64,000 nt of DNA, taken from the NCBI GenBank assembly GCA_040506195.1, contig JBEVXH010000001.1, positions 620,001 through 684,000 of the forward strand. Direction: 5' to 3'. Below, piece after piece: positions 1-8,984 of this stretch; the stretch's first letter is position 1; every line of letters begins with the position of its first letter. The position numbers and the translations under genes were made by a program. The notes below the pieces were generated by a model. The model ran no database searches, was not told the DNA's origin, and worked only from the letters and a program-made list of their open reading frames with translations. This DNA comes from Thiodiazotropha sp040506195. GTDB taxonomy: Bacteria; Pseudomonadota; Gammaproteobacteria; Chromatiales; Chromatiaceae.

Positions 1-386
1 GCAACGGGCTGCTTGATCTCTCCCGTGAGCTCGGTCAATTTGATATCAGGCATAACCTCCAGGGTGGCCACATAACTGAATAATCCCTCTTCGGTGCTCT
101 CCTTGGGCTCGATCTTCGGCATCCCCGCGGGTTGCAGCTTCTCCTGCTGGATCGCCTCCTGGTAGCTGCTCTCGATCATTTGACCATAGACCTCCTGCAG
201 GACCTGGCCACCGTAATTTCGGCGCAACAAATTCATAGGTACTTTTCCCGGACGAAAGCCATCCAGTTTGGCGGTTCGACCAATCTGCTTCAGACGCTTG
301 GTGACCTCCACCTCAATCTGCTCAGCCGGCAATTCGACCGTAACGTGTCGCTCTAGCCCTTCACCCGATTCCACCGAAACTTGCAT
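1..386 (-). CDS. tig: Trigger factor, N-terminal part (runs off the left edge)
   Basis: Trigger factor is the ribosome-bound chaperone and peptidyl-prolyl isomerase that meets nascent chains at the exit tunnel. The 128 residues visible begin MQVSVESGEGLERHVTVELP and contain the ribosome-docking signature GFRPGKVP near residue 45, which is diagnostic of the N-terminal domain. The PPIase and C-terminal chaperone domains lie outside the window. The start is fixed by AGGAG in the leader, 8 nt before the ATG. It lies 93 bp downstream of tRNA-Leu on the same strand, so the two may share a transcript. In many Gammaproteobacteria clpP and clpX follow tig, but that cannot be seen here. Confidence 0.95.
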   Translation of the reverse strand, partial: MQVSVESGEGLERHVTVELPAEQIEVEVTKRLKQIGRTAKLDGFRPGKVPMNLLRRNYGGQVLQEVYGQMIESSYQEAIQQEKLQPAGMPKIEPKESTEEGLFSYVATLEVMPDIKLTELTGEIKQPV

Positions 387-479
387 GGTTCTTCTCCTGA
401 CAGCCTTGATCTGTCACTATATATTTGTAAAAACTGGAAATATCCTGGAAATTGCAATTGGCAATCACGAGGAAAAAAC

Positions 480-564
<85 letters not shown>

Positions 565-615
565 TTGCAGCTTGGACGCGGCAAAAAAACACCATAGCCC
601 TGCTGTGAACTCATC

Positions 616-644
616 ATTATAGCGATGAACGGTGGAAGTCTCCA
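616..644 (-). promoter_or_regulatory. Probable sigma-70 promoter of tRNA-Leu (and perhaps tig)
   Basis: On the minus strand a perfect -10 hexamer TATAAT (621-616) lies 17 nt downstream of TGGAGA (644-639), a 4/6 match to the -35 box. The predicted start falls about 45 nt before the mature tRNA, a normal length for a tRNA 5' leader. No terminator is visible between the tRNA and tig. Confidence 0.5.
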
Positions 645-795
645 AGCCAATTGCTTCTAAACAGCGTTATCCGCCTATTGCCAATGGCCTGAAATCATGC
701 TGTCCCACTTCGTTGCTGCAATCTATCCATCATGCAATTAGACGGCCTTGTTGAACCCATGCGGCAGATACCACCATACCTGCGCGGGATGTCGC

Positions 796-3048
796 TTAAC
801 TGTTAACCTCAACCCTGTCGACACGTTGAAATCCACGAGGAAGCTTACCTCCCCTACGTCCACGTTCACCTTGATAACCGTCCAGGTCTGACGGCTTGAG
901 TACGATATACCTTTTGCCTGCATGAGCGGTAAGGCTGGCACCTTGGGGCACCACTGCCAGAGCGACCACGAACTCCTCCCTCGAAGCCACACGCTTGGCG
1001 GGAATACCGATAATCTTGTTACCCTTGCCACGCGCGAGTTGTGGCAGTTCGTAGAGAGGGAAAACCAGCATGCGGCCCTCATTGGAGATAGCCACGACTC
1101 TATCATGGCTATGGTCCGATATGACGCCAGGCTGCAGAACCCGGGCTCCTTTCGGCAACGACAACAGGGCCTTGCCGGATTTATTCTTGGCCAGCATATC
1201 GGATAATTTGACCCGAAATCCATACCCCGCATCGGAGGCGAGCAGATATTCCCCATCAGGATCGCCACCGACAACGGCCATGAAAGTCGCACCGGCAGCC
1301 GGTGAGAGACGGCCGGTCAGGGGTTCTCCCTGACTGCGGGCGGAAGGCAGAGTATGGGCCAGCAGTGAATAGCTACGCCCGTTGGAATCGATAAATACCG
1401 CCTGTTGATTGCTGCGCAATCGCGCAGCGGCCAAAAAGTTGTCACCCGCCCGGTAGTTCAGTGTCGCCGGATCGATTTCATGGCCCTTGGCGGAACGCGC
1501 CCACCCCTTTTCGGACAGCACCACGGTAACCGCCTCACTCGGGGTCAGGTCGGTCTCTGCCAGTGCCTCCGCTGACTCACGCCGAACAATGGGTGAGCGG
1601 CGTTGATCCCCATACTGTTCAGCATCGGCCTTGAGCTCCCTGCGAATCAGGGTACGCAGTCGTTGGTTGGAACCGAGAATCAATTCCAGAGACTTTCGTT
1701 CCTGCTCCAACTCATCCTGTTCACCGCGAATCTTCATCTCTTCCAGCTTGGCCAGATGGCGCAGGCGCAGGTTGAGGATCGCTTCTGCCTGAGTCTCCGA
1801 GAGGGAAAATCTCCTTATCAACTCGGCTTTGGGGTCCTCTTCATGGCGGATAATGGCGATCACCTCGTCGATATTGAGGTAAGCGATCATCAAGCCCTCG
1901 AGGATATGCAGACGATCCAGCACCTGGTCCAACCGATACTGCAGACGCCTGCGCACTGTTTCGGTGCGAAACTGCAACCACTCCTTGAGCAGGGAGCGAA
2001 GATCCTTGACCGTCGGTCGTCCGTCGATACCGATCAGGTTCATATTCACCCGATAGGTCCGTTCCAGATCGGTCGTGGCGAAAAGGTGTGACATAACCCG
2101 TTCCACATCGACCCGGTTGGAGCGCGGTACGATGAGCAGGCGGGTCGGATTTTCATGATCCGACTCATCTCGCAGATCGTCGACCATCGGCAGCTTTTTC
2201 GCCTGCATCTGGGAAGCAATCTGTTCCAACACCTTGGCGCCGGAGACCTGATGCGGCAGGGCTGTGATGAGAATATCACCGTTCTCCCGTTCATATCGGG
2301 CACGCATGCGTATCGAGCCGCTGCCGTTTTCATAGATCCTCAACAGCTCATCCGCCGGCGTGATGATCTCGGCTTCAGTGGGGTAGTCGGGCCCATGGAT
2401 GTGCATCATCAATTCAGCGACACTTGCCTTTGGCGACTCCAGCAGGTGGATACAGGCACTTACCACCTCCCGTAGATTGTGGGGTGGAATATCGGTTGCC
2501 ATGCCGACTGCGATGCCGGATGTGCCATTGAGCAGCAGGTTCGGCACTCTGGCGGGCAGGATCGACGGTTCTTTGAGGGTGCCGTCGAAATTCGGCACCC
2601 ACTCCACGGTGCCTTGGCCAAGTTCTGAAAGCAGCAGCTGGGCGTAGGCGGTCAACCTCGACTCGGTGTAACGCATGGCCGCAAACGACTTGGGATCGTC
2701 CGCTGAACCCCAGTTGCCCTGACCGTCGACAAGAGGGTATCGATAGGAGAAGCCCTGCGCCATCAACACCATCGCTTCGTAACATGCAGTGTCGCCATGG
2801 GGATGGAACTTACCCAGCACGTCACCCACGGTACGGGCCGATTTCTTGAACTTTGCCGTGGCACTCAGCCCCAGTTCCGACATGGCGTATACGATACGCC
2901 GCTGGACCGGCTTCAGACCGTCTCCGATGTTGGGCAGGGCGCGATCGAGAATCACATACATGGAGTAGTTGAGATAGGCCTGCTCGGTAAACTGGCTCAG
3001 CGGAACCTGTTCAATTCCCTCAAGGCTTTGGTCGATTGTGTCAGACAT
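796..3048 (-). CDS. parC: DNA topoisomerase IV subunit A
   Basis: ParC forms topoisomerase IV with ParE and decatenates sister chromosomes. The 750-residue protein follows the E. coli family closely from the N terminus (FTEQAYLNYSMYVI, KPVQRRIVYAMSELGLSA) to the catalytic tyrosine in AAMRYTES near residue 120, with the C-terminal beta-pinwheel domain complete. I place the start at MSDTID because AGGA stands 7 nt upstream; a longer upstream frame has no such site. The quinolone-determining region reads HPHGDTACYEA, with Thr where E. coli has Ser80 and the acidic Glu84 kept. parE is not adjacent in the window. Length and spacing are normal for the family. Confidence 0.97.
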   Translation of the reverse strand: MSDTIDQSLEGIEQVPLSQFTEQAYLNYSMYVILDRALPNIGDGLKPVQRRIVYAMSELGLSATAKFKKSARTVGDVLGKFHPHGDTACYEAMVLMAQGFSYRYPLVDGQGNWGSADDPKSFAAMRYTESRLTAYAQLLLSELGQGTVEWVPNFDGTLKEPSILPARVPNLLLNGTSGIAVGMATDIPPHNLREVVSACIHLLESPKASVAELMMHIHGPDYPTEAEIITPADELLRIYENGSGSIRMRARYERENGDILITALPHQVSGAKVLEQIASQMQAKKLPMVDDLRDESDHENPTRLLIVPRSNRVDVERVMSHLFATTDLERTYRVNMNLIGIDGRPTVKDLRSLLKEWLQFRTETVRRRLQYRLDQVLDRLHILEGLMIAYLNIDEVIAIIRHEEDPKAELIRRFSLSETQAEAILNLRLRHLAKLEEMKIRGEQDELEQERKSLELILGSNQRLRTLIRRELKADAEQYGDQRRSPIVRRESAEALAETDLTPSEAVTVVLSEKGWARSAKGHEIDPATLNYRAGDNFLAAARLRSNQQAVFIDSNGRSYSLLAHTLPSARSQGEPLTGRLSPAAGATFMAVVGGDPDGEYLLASDAGYGFRVKLSDMLAKNKSGKALLSLPKGARVLQPGVISDHSHDRVVAISNEGRMLVFPLYELPQLARGKGNKIIGIPAKRVASREEFVVALAVVPQGASLTAHAGKRYIVLKPSDLDGYQGERGRRGGKLPRGFQRVDRVEVNS

Positions 3049-3412
3049 ATATTGTCCTATCTGATTCCGGGTCACTGACTTGGAAAGCGAGGCCAGATGA
3101 TACGGAAAGCTGTGAAGTTAGGGAATAGCTTCGACGAGGGCGTCGGTTAGCCGCTGCAATAACCCCAGAATCAGAGAGACATCCCGCCGACATCAAGCTG
3201 ACGGGAGACTCCGGCAGCCAATGTCAGAGGGGTATCTTTCGGCTACATTCGGTATTGGTGGATAATAGGATAGTGATACACATTTCGAGTGACATCTGCC
3301 CCTCGCCATGATTTCCATCAATGAGTATCATTCCTCTATTCCGCATCTACAGACCGATCAGCTTTCAGCCGGGGTTGAAGTGCTGACCGGCAGATACCAC
3401 ACAGGAAAAACG
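3049..3412. other. Intergenic region between divergent parC and the SnoaL-like gene
   Basis: A 364-bp region without a convincing gene. It must hold the promoters of two divergent units. A GATAAT hexamer near 3255 on the plus strand could be a -10 box, but its -35 partner is poor. I see no repeat or strong hairpin. Confidence 0.4.
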
Positions 3413-3829
3413 ATGAGCAACCCATATACCACACCGCAAGATGCCGAAGACGCCTACTACGACGCTATAGAAGAGAAGAATCTGCAGGCATTCATGGCGG
3501 TATGGGAGGAGTGCGAAGAGGTGCTCTGTCTATTGCCGATGATGGCCGCTCAAAGAGGTAAAGATGCGATCAGAAAGCTTTGGGAGCCACTGATGCAAAG
3601 TGATGTTAGCCTAGACATTCAGACCAAACATCTGGCATGGGTCGAAACCCCCGATCTTGCTATCCACCTGATTGAGGAGCTGGTAAAAAGCCCCGGGCAA
3701 GATGAGCCACAACCTGTCTACGCCACCAACATCTTCCGTAAAACCGGAGAGGGTTGGCGACTGCTGATGCATCAGAACTCACCCACGCCTCCACCACCCG
3801 GCCTGCATGTTCCGGGGATGGAGATGTGA
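3413..3829 (+). CDS. SnoaL-like / NTF2-fold protein
   Basis: A 138-residue protein of the SnoaL-like (NTF2-fold) superfamily. The pattern is typical: an N-terminal helix (AEDAYYDAIEEKNLQAFMAV) in which W-E-E-C-E follows, a G-K-D-A-I-R-K-L-W segment, and a final strand with FRKTGEGWRLLMHQNS. Such proteins are small enzymes or ligand carriers, and the substrate cannot be read from sequence. The start MSNPYT is chosen because AGGAAAA lies just upstream; the frame is open further upstream without a comparable site. Its TGA overlaps the ATG of the thioesterase that follows, which implies translational coupling. Confidence 0.8.
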   Translation: MSNPYTTPQDAEDAYYDAIEEKNLQAFMAVWEECEEVLCLLPMMAAQRGKDAIRKLWEPLMQSDVSLDIQTKHLAWVETPDLAIHLIEELVKSPGQDEPQPVYATNIFRKTGEGWRLLMHQNSPTPPPPGLHVPGMEM

Positions 3830-4179
3830 TGGAAAACCATAAGCTGGTCATACCCCAACATCTCAACCAATACGGCTACCTCTTTGGCGGTAATCTGCTG
3901 CAATGGGTGGATGAATACGCCTGGATAGCCGCGGTTCATGACTATCCCGGGCGACGATTCGTCACCATCGGCATGGATCGCGTGGAATTTCATCGCAGTG
4001 TGCGAAAGGGGACCATTCTTCGCTTCGATATTCAACAAAGCCACAAAGGGCTGACATCCGTGCAATACCTGGCCCAGGTGTTTGCCCAGGATCCTGAGAG
4101 CGGTAAGGAAGAGAGTGTCTTCACCACCACGATCACCTATGTCTGCCTGGACGATCATGGGAAGAAGCAGCCCATTTGA
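3829..4179 (+). CDS. Acyl-CoA thioesterase family protein (hotdog fold)
   Basis: A single hotdog domain of 116 residues. The segment NQYGYLFGGNLLQWVDE, in which the acidic residue and the Gly-Gly follow the family pattern, together with FHRSVRKGTILRF, marks the YciA/BACH-type acyl-CoA thioesterases. These hydrolyse acyl-CoA to free acid and CoA in the cytoplasm; chain-length preference cannot be inferred. The start overlaps the preceding stop (TGATG), so the pair is one operon. The protein is slightly short compared with YciA but has no obvious gap. A copy of the dispersed repeat begins 40 bp after the stop. Confidence 0.85.
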   Translation: MENHKLVIPQHLNQYGYLFGGNLLQWVDEYAWIAAVHDYPGRRFVTIGMDRVEFHRSVRKGTILRFDIQQSHKGLTSVQYLAQVFAQDPESGKEESVFTTTITYVCLDDHGKKQPI

Positions 4180-4218
4180 TAAACGCTCTAATGATAAAAA
4201 ATGCCGATATTGCCGCTC

Positions 4219-4290
4219 AGGGCCTGTTAACACTAATCCAGTCGGCCCTGTTGCCCCTGAAAAAGCGCCAATCTATTCCGGCAAGGTAAG
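4219..4290 (+). repeat. Dispersed two-hairpin repeat, copy A
   Basis: Begins AGGGCCTGTTAACACTAATC and closes its first stem-loop with GGCCCT (4244-4249). A second stem follows, TTGCC (4251-4255) with GGCAA (4280-4284), then the 3' tail of the family. It lies between the convergent thioesterase and rmuC genes. Other copies are at 9760, 10616, 24004 and 53524. Positions 4244-4269 also match an inverted fragment at 10853-10878 at 24 of 26 bases. Confidence 0.85.
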
Positions 4291-4354
4291 CCCTATTTTG
4301 CGTACGCTGGCGGCGTTTTGCGCTATTAGCGGCTTTTCCCTCAGCCGGGACCTG

Positions 4355-5926
4355 TCAATCATCCTCAGCATCGGGTAGGGCTGCCTTACGAAACACCGGC
4401 AGATCCGGACTCTGCTCTTCCTCGAGCTCGACCTTCTCGATTTTCTCGAAGCGATTGGTGATCTTGCGTGCTGAGATATTGACGTCACTGACATCCTGGT
4501 GGGCCTGGCCGATGTGCCTCGCCAGGTTATCCATGCGGTTTTGAAAACGACCGAAATCCTTCGACAGGGCGTGCAGATGATCCTGGATGATATGCACCTG
4601 CTCCCGGGTGGCCGCATCCTTGAGTACGGCACGGGCGGTGGTGAGAATTGCCATCATGGTGGTCGGCGATACCAGCCAGACCCGTTTGCGGAACGCCTCC
4701 TCCACCAGATCGGGGAAGTGGGCATGGATCTCAGCGAATACCGCTTCCGCAGGGATAAACATCACTGCCCCATCTGACGTCTCTCCTGGGATGATGTAGC
4801 GGGAAGCAATATCTTCCATGTGTTTTTTGATATCGTTGCGGAACTGCCGTTGCGCCTGAACACGCTCTGTTTCCGCCAGCTGATCGTCCAGCATGCGCTG
4901 ATAGGACTCCAGTGGAAACTTGGCATCGATCACCACATTGCCAGTGGGATCGGGCAGAAACAGCACGCAGTCCGCCCGCCGGCCATTGCTCAAGGTGTAT
5001 TGCAGGGCAAAACCCGATTCCGGCATCACATTGCGTACCAGCGCCGACAGCTGCACCTCACCGAAAGCACCACGGGAACGTTTATCCGCAAGTACTTCCT
5101 GCAGGCTGACCACATTGCTGGAGAGTTCAGTGATCTTCTTCTGCGCCTCATCGATACGGGTCAGGTGCGTGAGTACTTGATTGAAGGTCTCCGTGGTCTT
5201 CTCAAAACCCTCGTTGAGGCGTTTCTCCACCTGACCGCTTATCTCCTTGAGCCGATTGTCAGTTGTCTCTGTCAGGCCCTGCACCTTCTTTCCTAGATTG
5301 TCAGCGTGCTGGGTCAACGCCTCAGCCACCTGTTTACGCACCTCGCCCATCCCGGATTGCAGGGTTTCATGCTGCTGCCGCATGGTCTCCAGTTGACGTT
5401 CGTCGAAGGCCTCGCGATGCCGCACCAGAGACTGCGCCAGGGACTCACGCAGCTCACCAAGTTTCTCCTGCTGTTGCAGCCTGCCCTCTCCCAGGCCCTG
5501 GGTAACCGCTTTTTTCAATCCTTCGAACTGTTCCAGCAATTCAAGCCGCAGACGCCCGGTACCCTCGGAAAGGTGCTGTTGCATCTCGCCATAGCGCCGC
5601 TCCATGCCCTGATAGAGTTTGTCTGACCGCTCCATTTGGGTCTGCTGCATCCCGTGCAGCAGGCGCTGCTGGGCCAAGGCGCCACGGGCGATCCGCTCGG
5701 TCATCAGGTCGCGCAATTCACTCTGCTCCCGGGTGTAGTGGCGTTCCTGCGCATGCAGTGATTCCAGCAGCGACTGCTGATGGTGAATACGGGCGCGCTG
5801 TTCACGCTGCTGGGTATCGAGCAGCCGTGCCAGCCAATAGAGCACCCAGCCCAGCAGTATGAGGCAGACGAATCCGAGGATCAGCAATACCTGCAGCAGG
5901 GTCGAAGCTTGGGTAAACCATTCCAT
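4355..5926 (-). CDS. rmuC: DNA recombination protein RmuC
   Basis: A 523-residue RmuC. The family has a nuclease-like fold and limits inversion at short inverted repeats; the exact biochemistry is poorly known. The N terminus carries one membrane helix (about residues 10-36). A long Gln/Glu-rich coiled coil follows to about 260, then the conserved RmuC core with RGAFGEVQL, NGRRADCVLFLP and VVIDAKFPLESYQRM. The start MEWFTQ directly precedes the membrane helix; its ribosome site is weak, and upstream in-frame starts add only a non-conserved extension. It converges with the thioesterase gene, and mtaB begins 120 bp away on the other strand. Confidence 0.93.
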   Translation of the reverse strand: MEWFTQASTLLQVLLILGFVCLILLGWVLYWLARLLDTQQREQRARIHHQQSLLESLHAQERHYTREQSELRDLMTERIARGALAQQRLLHGMQQTQMERSDKLYQGMERRYGEMQQHLSEGTGRLRLELLEQFEGLKKAVTQGLGEGRLQQQEKLGELRESLAQSLVRHREAFDERQLETMRQQHETLQSGMGEVRKQVAEALTQHADNLGKKVQGLTETTDNRLKEISGQVEKRLNEGFEKTTETFNQVLTHLTRIDEAQKKITELSSNVVSLQEVLADKRSRGAFGEVQLSALVRNVMPESGFALQYTLSNGRRADCVLFLPDPTGNVVIDAKFPLESYQRMLDDQLAETERVQAQRQFRNDIKKHMEDIASRYIIPGETSDGAVMFIPAEAVFAEIHAHFPDLVEEAFRKRVWLVSPTTMMAILTTARAVLKDAATREQVHIIQDHLHALSKDFGRFQNRMDNLARHIGQAHQDVSDVNISARKITNRFEKIEKVELEEEQSPDLPVFRKAALPDAEDD

Positions 5927-6046
5927 GGCAGAACTATACCCCATCCGGTGACTCAAAACCTGAGTCCGTGCTTGCATCCGGGCAGTGCAGACATTACCTT
6001 TGCCCACCAGTCAAACCCCATAGACACACTTCTGGACCGATCTCAC

Positions 6047-7351
6047 ATGCGCATACACCTGATGACATTGGGCTGCCGTCTCAACGAGGCGGAGATGGAG
6101 ACCTGGAGCCGCGACTTTCTGGCCCTTGGCCATGCCATGACGAAACAGATGGAAGGGGCTGACCTGCTTGTGGTGAATACCTGCGCCGTGACCGAAGAGG
6201 CGGTGCGAAAATCGCGTAAGTTGCTAAGTCGCAGCAGCCGGCAAAATCCGGATGCCCGTCTGGTGGTCAGTGGCTGCTATGCATCATTGAATCCCGATGC
6301 CGCGGCGGAGATAGAGGGTGTGGATCTGGTGATAAACAATCAGGATAAAGGACGGCTGGTGGAGATCGTCAGCGAGAGACTCGATCTTAGCCTGATGCCC
6401 CAGAGCGCCACCGAACCGGACGCCACAGGTCTGCTCTCCCGGGGACGCCAGCGTGCTTTCATCAAGATCCAGGACGGTTGTCGCTATCGCTGCAGCTTCT
6501 GCATCGTTACCCTGGCCCGGGGTGAAGAGTGCAGTCGCCCGGCTGCAGAGATCATTGCCGAGATAAACCAGCTGCAGAATCAGGGGATTCAGGAAGCGGT
6601 ACTGACCGGGGTCCATATCGGAGGTTATGGCGCTGATATAGATGCTTCCATTCCCCAATTGATCCGCCGGATATTGCGGGAGACAGATATCCCCCGCCTG
6701 CGTATCGGCTCCATCGAACCCTGGGACCTGCCCGAAGATTTCTGGACCCTGTTCGACAACCCCCGCTTTATGCCTCACCTGCACCTGCCACTGCAGAGCG
6801 GATCGGACAGTGTACTGAGACGTATGGCCAGGCGTTGTCGCAGGGATGAGTATCGCCGATTGGTCGATCAGGCCAGAGAACATGTTCAGGATATCAATAT
6901 CACCACCGATATCATCGTCGGCTTCCCCGGTGAGACTGAAGAGGAGTGGCGGGAAACCCTCGAATTCGTCGAAGAGATCGGTTTCAGCGACCTGCACATC
7001 TTCGCCTATTCCCCCCGTCAGGGCACCAAGGCAGCCAGCCTGCCGGGGGTGCTCAGTCGGGAAACCAAGCGGCAACGCAGTCAAGCGCTGCATCAACTGG
7101 GTGAGCGATTGAAACGAAAGGCGCTGCAGCACCACCTCGGCCGTACCCTGCCGATCCTGATCGAAGGCGGTGATGAGCATGGCTGGGGAGGTTACACTCC
7201 CAACTATCTGCGGGTAAAGGCAACAGGGCCAGGCGGAGTCGATTTGAAAAACCGCATCGTCGAGGTTTTGATAAGCGGTATCGATGAGGCATCGTTGCAG
7301 TTACAGGGGGAGGTCCGGAACATAGAGGTCGAGCACACCCCGGGAGAATGA
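6047..7351 (+). CDS. mtaB: MiaB/MtaB-family tRNA methylthiotransferase
   Basis: A radical-SAM methylthiotransferase of 434 residues. The N-terminal MTTase domain supplies three cluster cysteines (TLGCRLNEAEME, NTCAVT, SGCY). The radical-SAM domain has the CxxxCxxC site in GCRYRCSFCIV near residue 145. A TRAM-like C-terminal region follows. The phrases ARGEECSRP and AVLTGVHIGGYG resemble MtaB, which makes ms2t6A37 in tRNA, more than MiaB or RimO. MtaB is best known outside the enteric Gammaproteobacteria, so the subfamily call is my inference; membership of the broad family is certain. The start lies before MRIHLMTLGC, where homology begins. The gene is monocistronic, converging on a lipoprotein gene. 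Confidence 0.85.
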   Translation: MRIHLMTLGCRLNEAEMETWSRDFLALGHAMTKQMEGADLLVVNTCAVTEEAVRKSRKLLSRSSRQNPDARLVVSGCYASLNPDAAAEIEGVDLVINNQDKGRLVEIVSERLDLSLMPQSATEPDATGLLSRGRQRAFIKIQDGCRYRCSFCIVTLARGEECSRPAAEIIAEINQLQNQGIQEAVLTGVHIGGYGADIDASIPQLIRRILRETDIPRLRIGSIEPWDLPEDFWTLFDNPRFMPHLHLPLQSGSDSVLRRMARRCRRDEYRRLVDQAREHVQDINITTDIIVGFPGETEEEWRETLEFVEEIGFSDLHIFAYSPRQGTKAASLPGVLSRETKRQRSQALHQLGERLKRKALQHHLGRTLPILIEGGDEHGWGGYTPNYLRVKATGPGGVDLKNRIVEVLISGIDEASLQLQGEVRNIEVEHTPGE

Positions 7352-7402
7352 AAAGACAGTCTGAACGCAGCCGAAGATACGCTCAGACCATTGTCCGTAG
7401 AC

Positions 7403-8308
7403 TTACCAGTTGTAAGTTGTACCCACCCCGTCGACGGTAACGGTATATGCACTGCAATTGTCGAAACTGGCCGTTGCGAAGCTGCCACCGCCTCCACTCA
7501 GGGTAAGCATGCCACTGCCGGGAACGGCTTCCGCGCAATCGTAGGTGAGTGGCTGGGAGGTTGTCACATCGACCCGCCCGTGATCCGGATCATAGAAAGT
7601 CATACTGACATAGAACCCGGAAAACTCACTGCCGCTTACCGATAGATCCTCTACACGATAAACCCTGCCGTCGATGCCGGTGAAATCCGATGTCATGGAA
7701 CAGGCCACGGAGGCACTGGAGATATTGCTGCAGGCAAGGGTCAGGTTGATCGCCTGTGATTCACCGATGTAGGTGACAGTGACATTGAAAACCATGCGCA
7801 AACTGTCGGCACCGGTATTGGCGCTGAATGTAACTGCTCCGTTGACCACCAATGTGCCGCCCTCCATATCACTCAGGGCGCAATTGGTGAAGATTATGCT
7901 GCCTTCGGTCTCGGCGTCATTGGTATCTGCAACAGCGCGACCGCCCGCATCACAGATTTCCGCCGTCAAGTCGGTCGTTTTGGCGGCATTGGAACTTCTC
8001 AGCCGGTCTATCCACCGGGCAATCCTTGGAGCCATTTCCATCAGCTTGGAAGCGGGTGTCTCCTGTGGTCGCATCGCAACTTCCGACAAGGCATCCGATA
8101 CGACCGCTTGTTGCGTGCCTGAAGCCGCTCCTGTGGCAAGATCCTTGGCATTCGATGCATCGATGGTGGCTTCCGCAGTCGAGCCGGTGTAGGTCGTACC
8201 GCCTGTCGAGTTGGGGCCGTCGCTATCGCCACCGCCACCACCGCCGCATCCCTGTAGCAGCAGTAGCGAAAAAAGCAGACTGATAAAACGAATCGATAAG
8301 TGCATCAT
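7403..8308 (-). CDS. Predicted lipoprotein of unknown function
   Basis: 301 residues with a type II signal peptide: a hydrophobic stretch ends in lipobox LLQGC, followed by a run of six glycines and a Ser/Thr/Gly linker. The mature part has an Asn/Ser-rich, beta-strand-like composition with several cysteines (EICDAGG, FTNCALSD, TLACSN, VACSMTSD, YDCAEA, FDNCSA), spaced like strand-connecting disulfides. I do not recognise a domain with a known role. It is presumably an outer-membrane-anchored periplasmic or surface protein. The start is set by AGGA upstream of tandem ATG codons. It stands alone and converges with mtaB. Confidence 0.75.
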   Translation of the reverse strand: MMHLSIRFISLLFSLLLLQGCGGGGGGDSDGPNSTGGTTYTGSTAEATIDASNAKDLATGAASGTQQAVVSDALSEVAMRPQETPASKLMEMAPRIARWIDRLRSSNAAKTTDLTAEICDAGGRAVADTNDAETEGSIIFTNCALSDMEGGTLVVNGAVTFSANTGADSLRMVFNVTVTYIGESQAINLTLACSNISSASVACSMTSDFTGIDGRVYRVEDLSVSGSEFSGFYVSMTFYDPDHGRVDVTTSQPLTYDCAEAVPGSGMLTLSGGGGSFATASFDNCSAYTVTVDGVGTTYNW

Positions 8309-8429
8309 GATTTTAATTCCTATATCCTTCCTGTTAAGTCCATAAATTATATATGGTTTTGACCATCCGTACCCGGTGTCGGCGAAAGCACTCTGTGATT
8401 TTTTTACCGGTGTCACAAATGAACCGTAT

Positions 8430-8975
8430 TCAGAGACTGCTCTCATCGGCCTCTCGCTGTTGCCTATCCAGTGCATTCACCAGATAGGCGAGGGTAATTC
8501 CCAATTTGCGAGTCCAGCTCAATTCGACACGCCAGGGCGATAGGGGTAGCTGCCAGCGATACTTCAGTTCCCCCTCACCCCGTCGCACGGCACCGATCTT
8601 TCCCGCCATGTTTCGTGCATATTTAGGCAGATAGCTGATATCCCGATGCTTGCCATACTTATCGCTCAGCGTACGTTGCAGCCTTTGCAGGGTTACCTGA
8701 TTCGAAGGATCATAGGTCTTCAGCACCTTGTAGATACGGCCTTGAAAGGCCATCACATAGATCCGCTCGCGACCCTTGGTATAGATGATGCCGGCGCGAT
8801 CGCCATTGACGATGGGATCCATATCGACTGGACGCTGCTGCAGCAGCCGGTCCATGCTTCCCCCCAGGCAATAGTGTATGAAGACCCGTTTCAGGCATCT
8901 GTCATTTGTCTCCTCGGCAGGGAGTACAGCGGAAGTGAGGCTGAGTAAGATCAATACTATCCATTGCGGCATCAC
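8430..8975 (-). CDS. Exported protein of unknown function
   Basis: 181 residues beginning with a cleavable signal peptide (MMPQWIVLILLSLTSAVLPA). The mature part is basic and has a pair of cysteines in DRCLKRVFIHYC. A central segment GRERIYVMAFQGRIYKVLKT looks like adjacent beta strands, and a Trp-containing C terminus follows. No catalytic motif is recognisable. It starts 9 bp after the stop of the Mut7-C gene on the same strand, so the two probably form an operon. It is a real gene by its signal peptide and position; the function is unknown. Confidence 0.65.
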   Translation of the reverse strand: MMPQWIVLILLSLTSAVLPAEETNDRCLKRVFIHYCLGGSMDRLLQQRPVDMDPIVNGDRAGIIYTKGRERIYVMAFQGRIYKVLKTYDPSNQVTLQRLQRTLSDKYGKHRDISYLPKYARNMAGKIGAVRRGEGELKYRWQLPLSPWRVELSWTRKLGITLAYLVNALDRQQREADESSL

Positions 8976-8984
8976 TATTATTTC

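Noticed and set aside
4219..4290. Terminal inverted repeat of a complete insertion sequence
   Set aside because: No transposase frame lies next to any copy, and copies B-E are complete within about 35-75 bp.
6284..7180. Long open frame antisense to the methylthiotransferase (298 codons)
   Set aside because: It is opposite a clear radical-SAM gene and lacks any motif or ribosome site.
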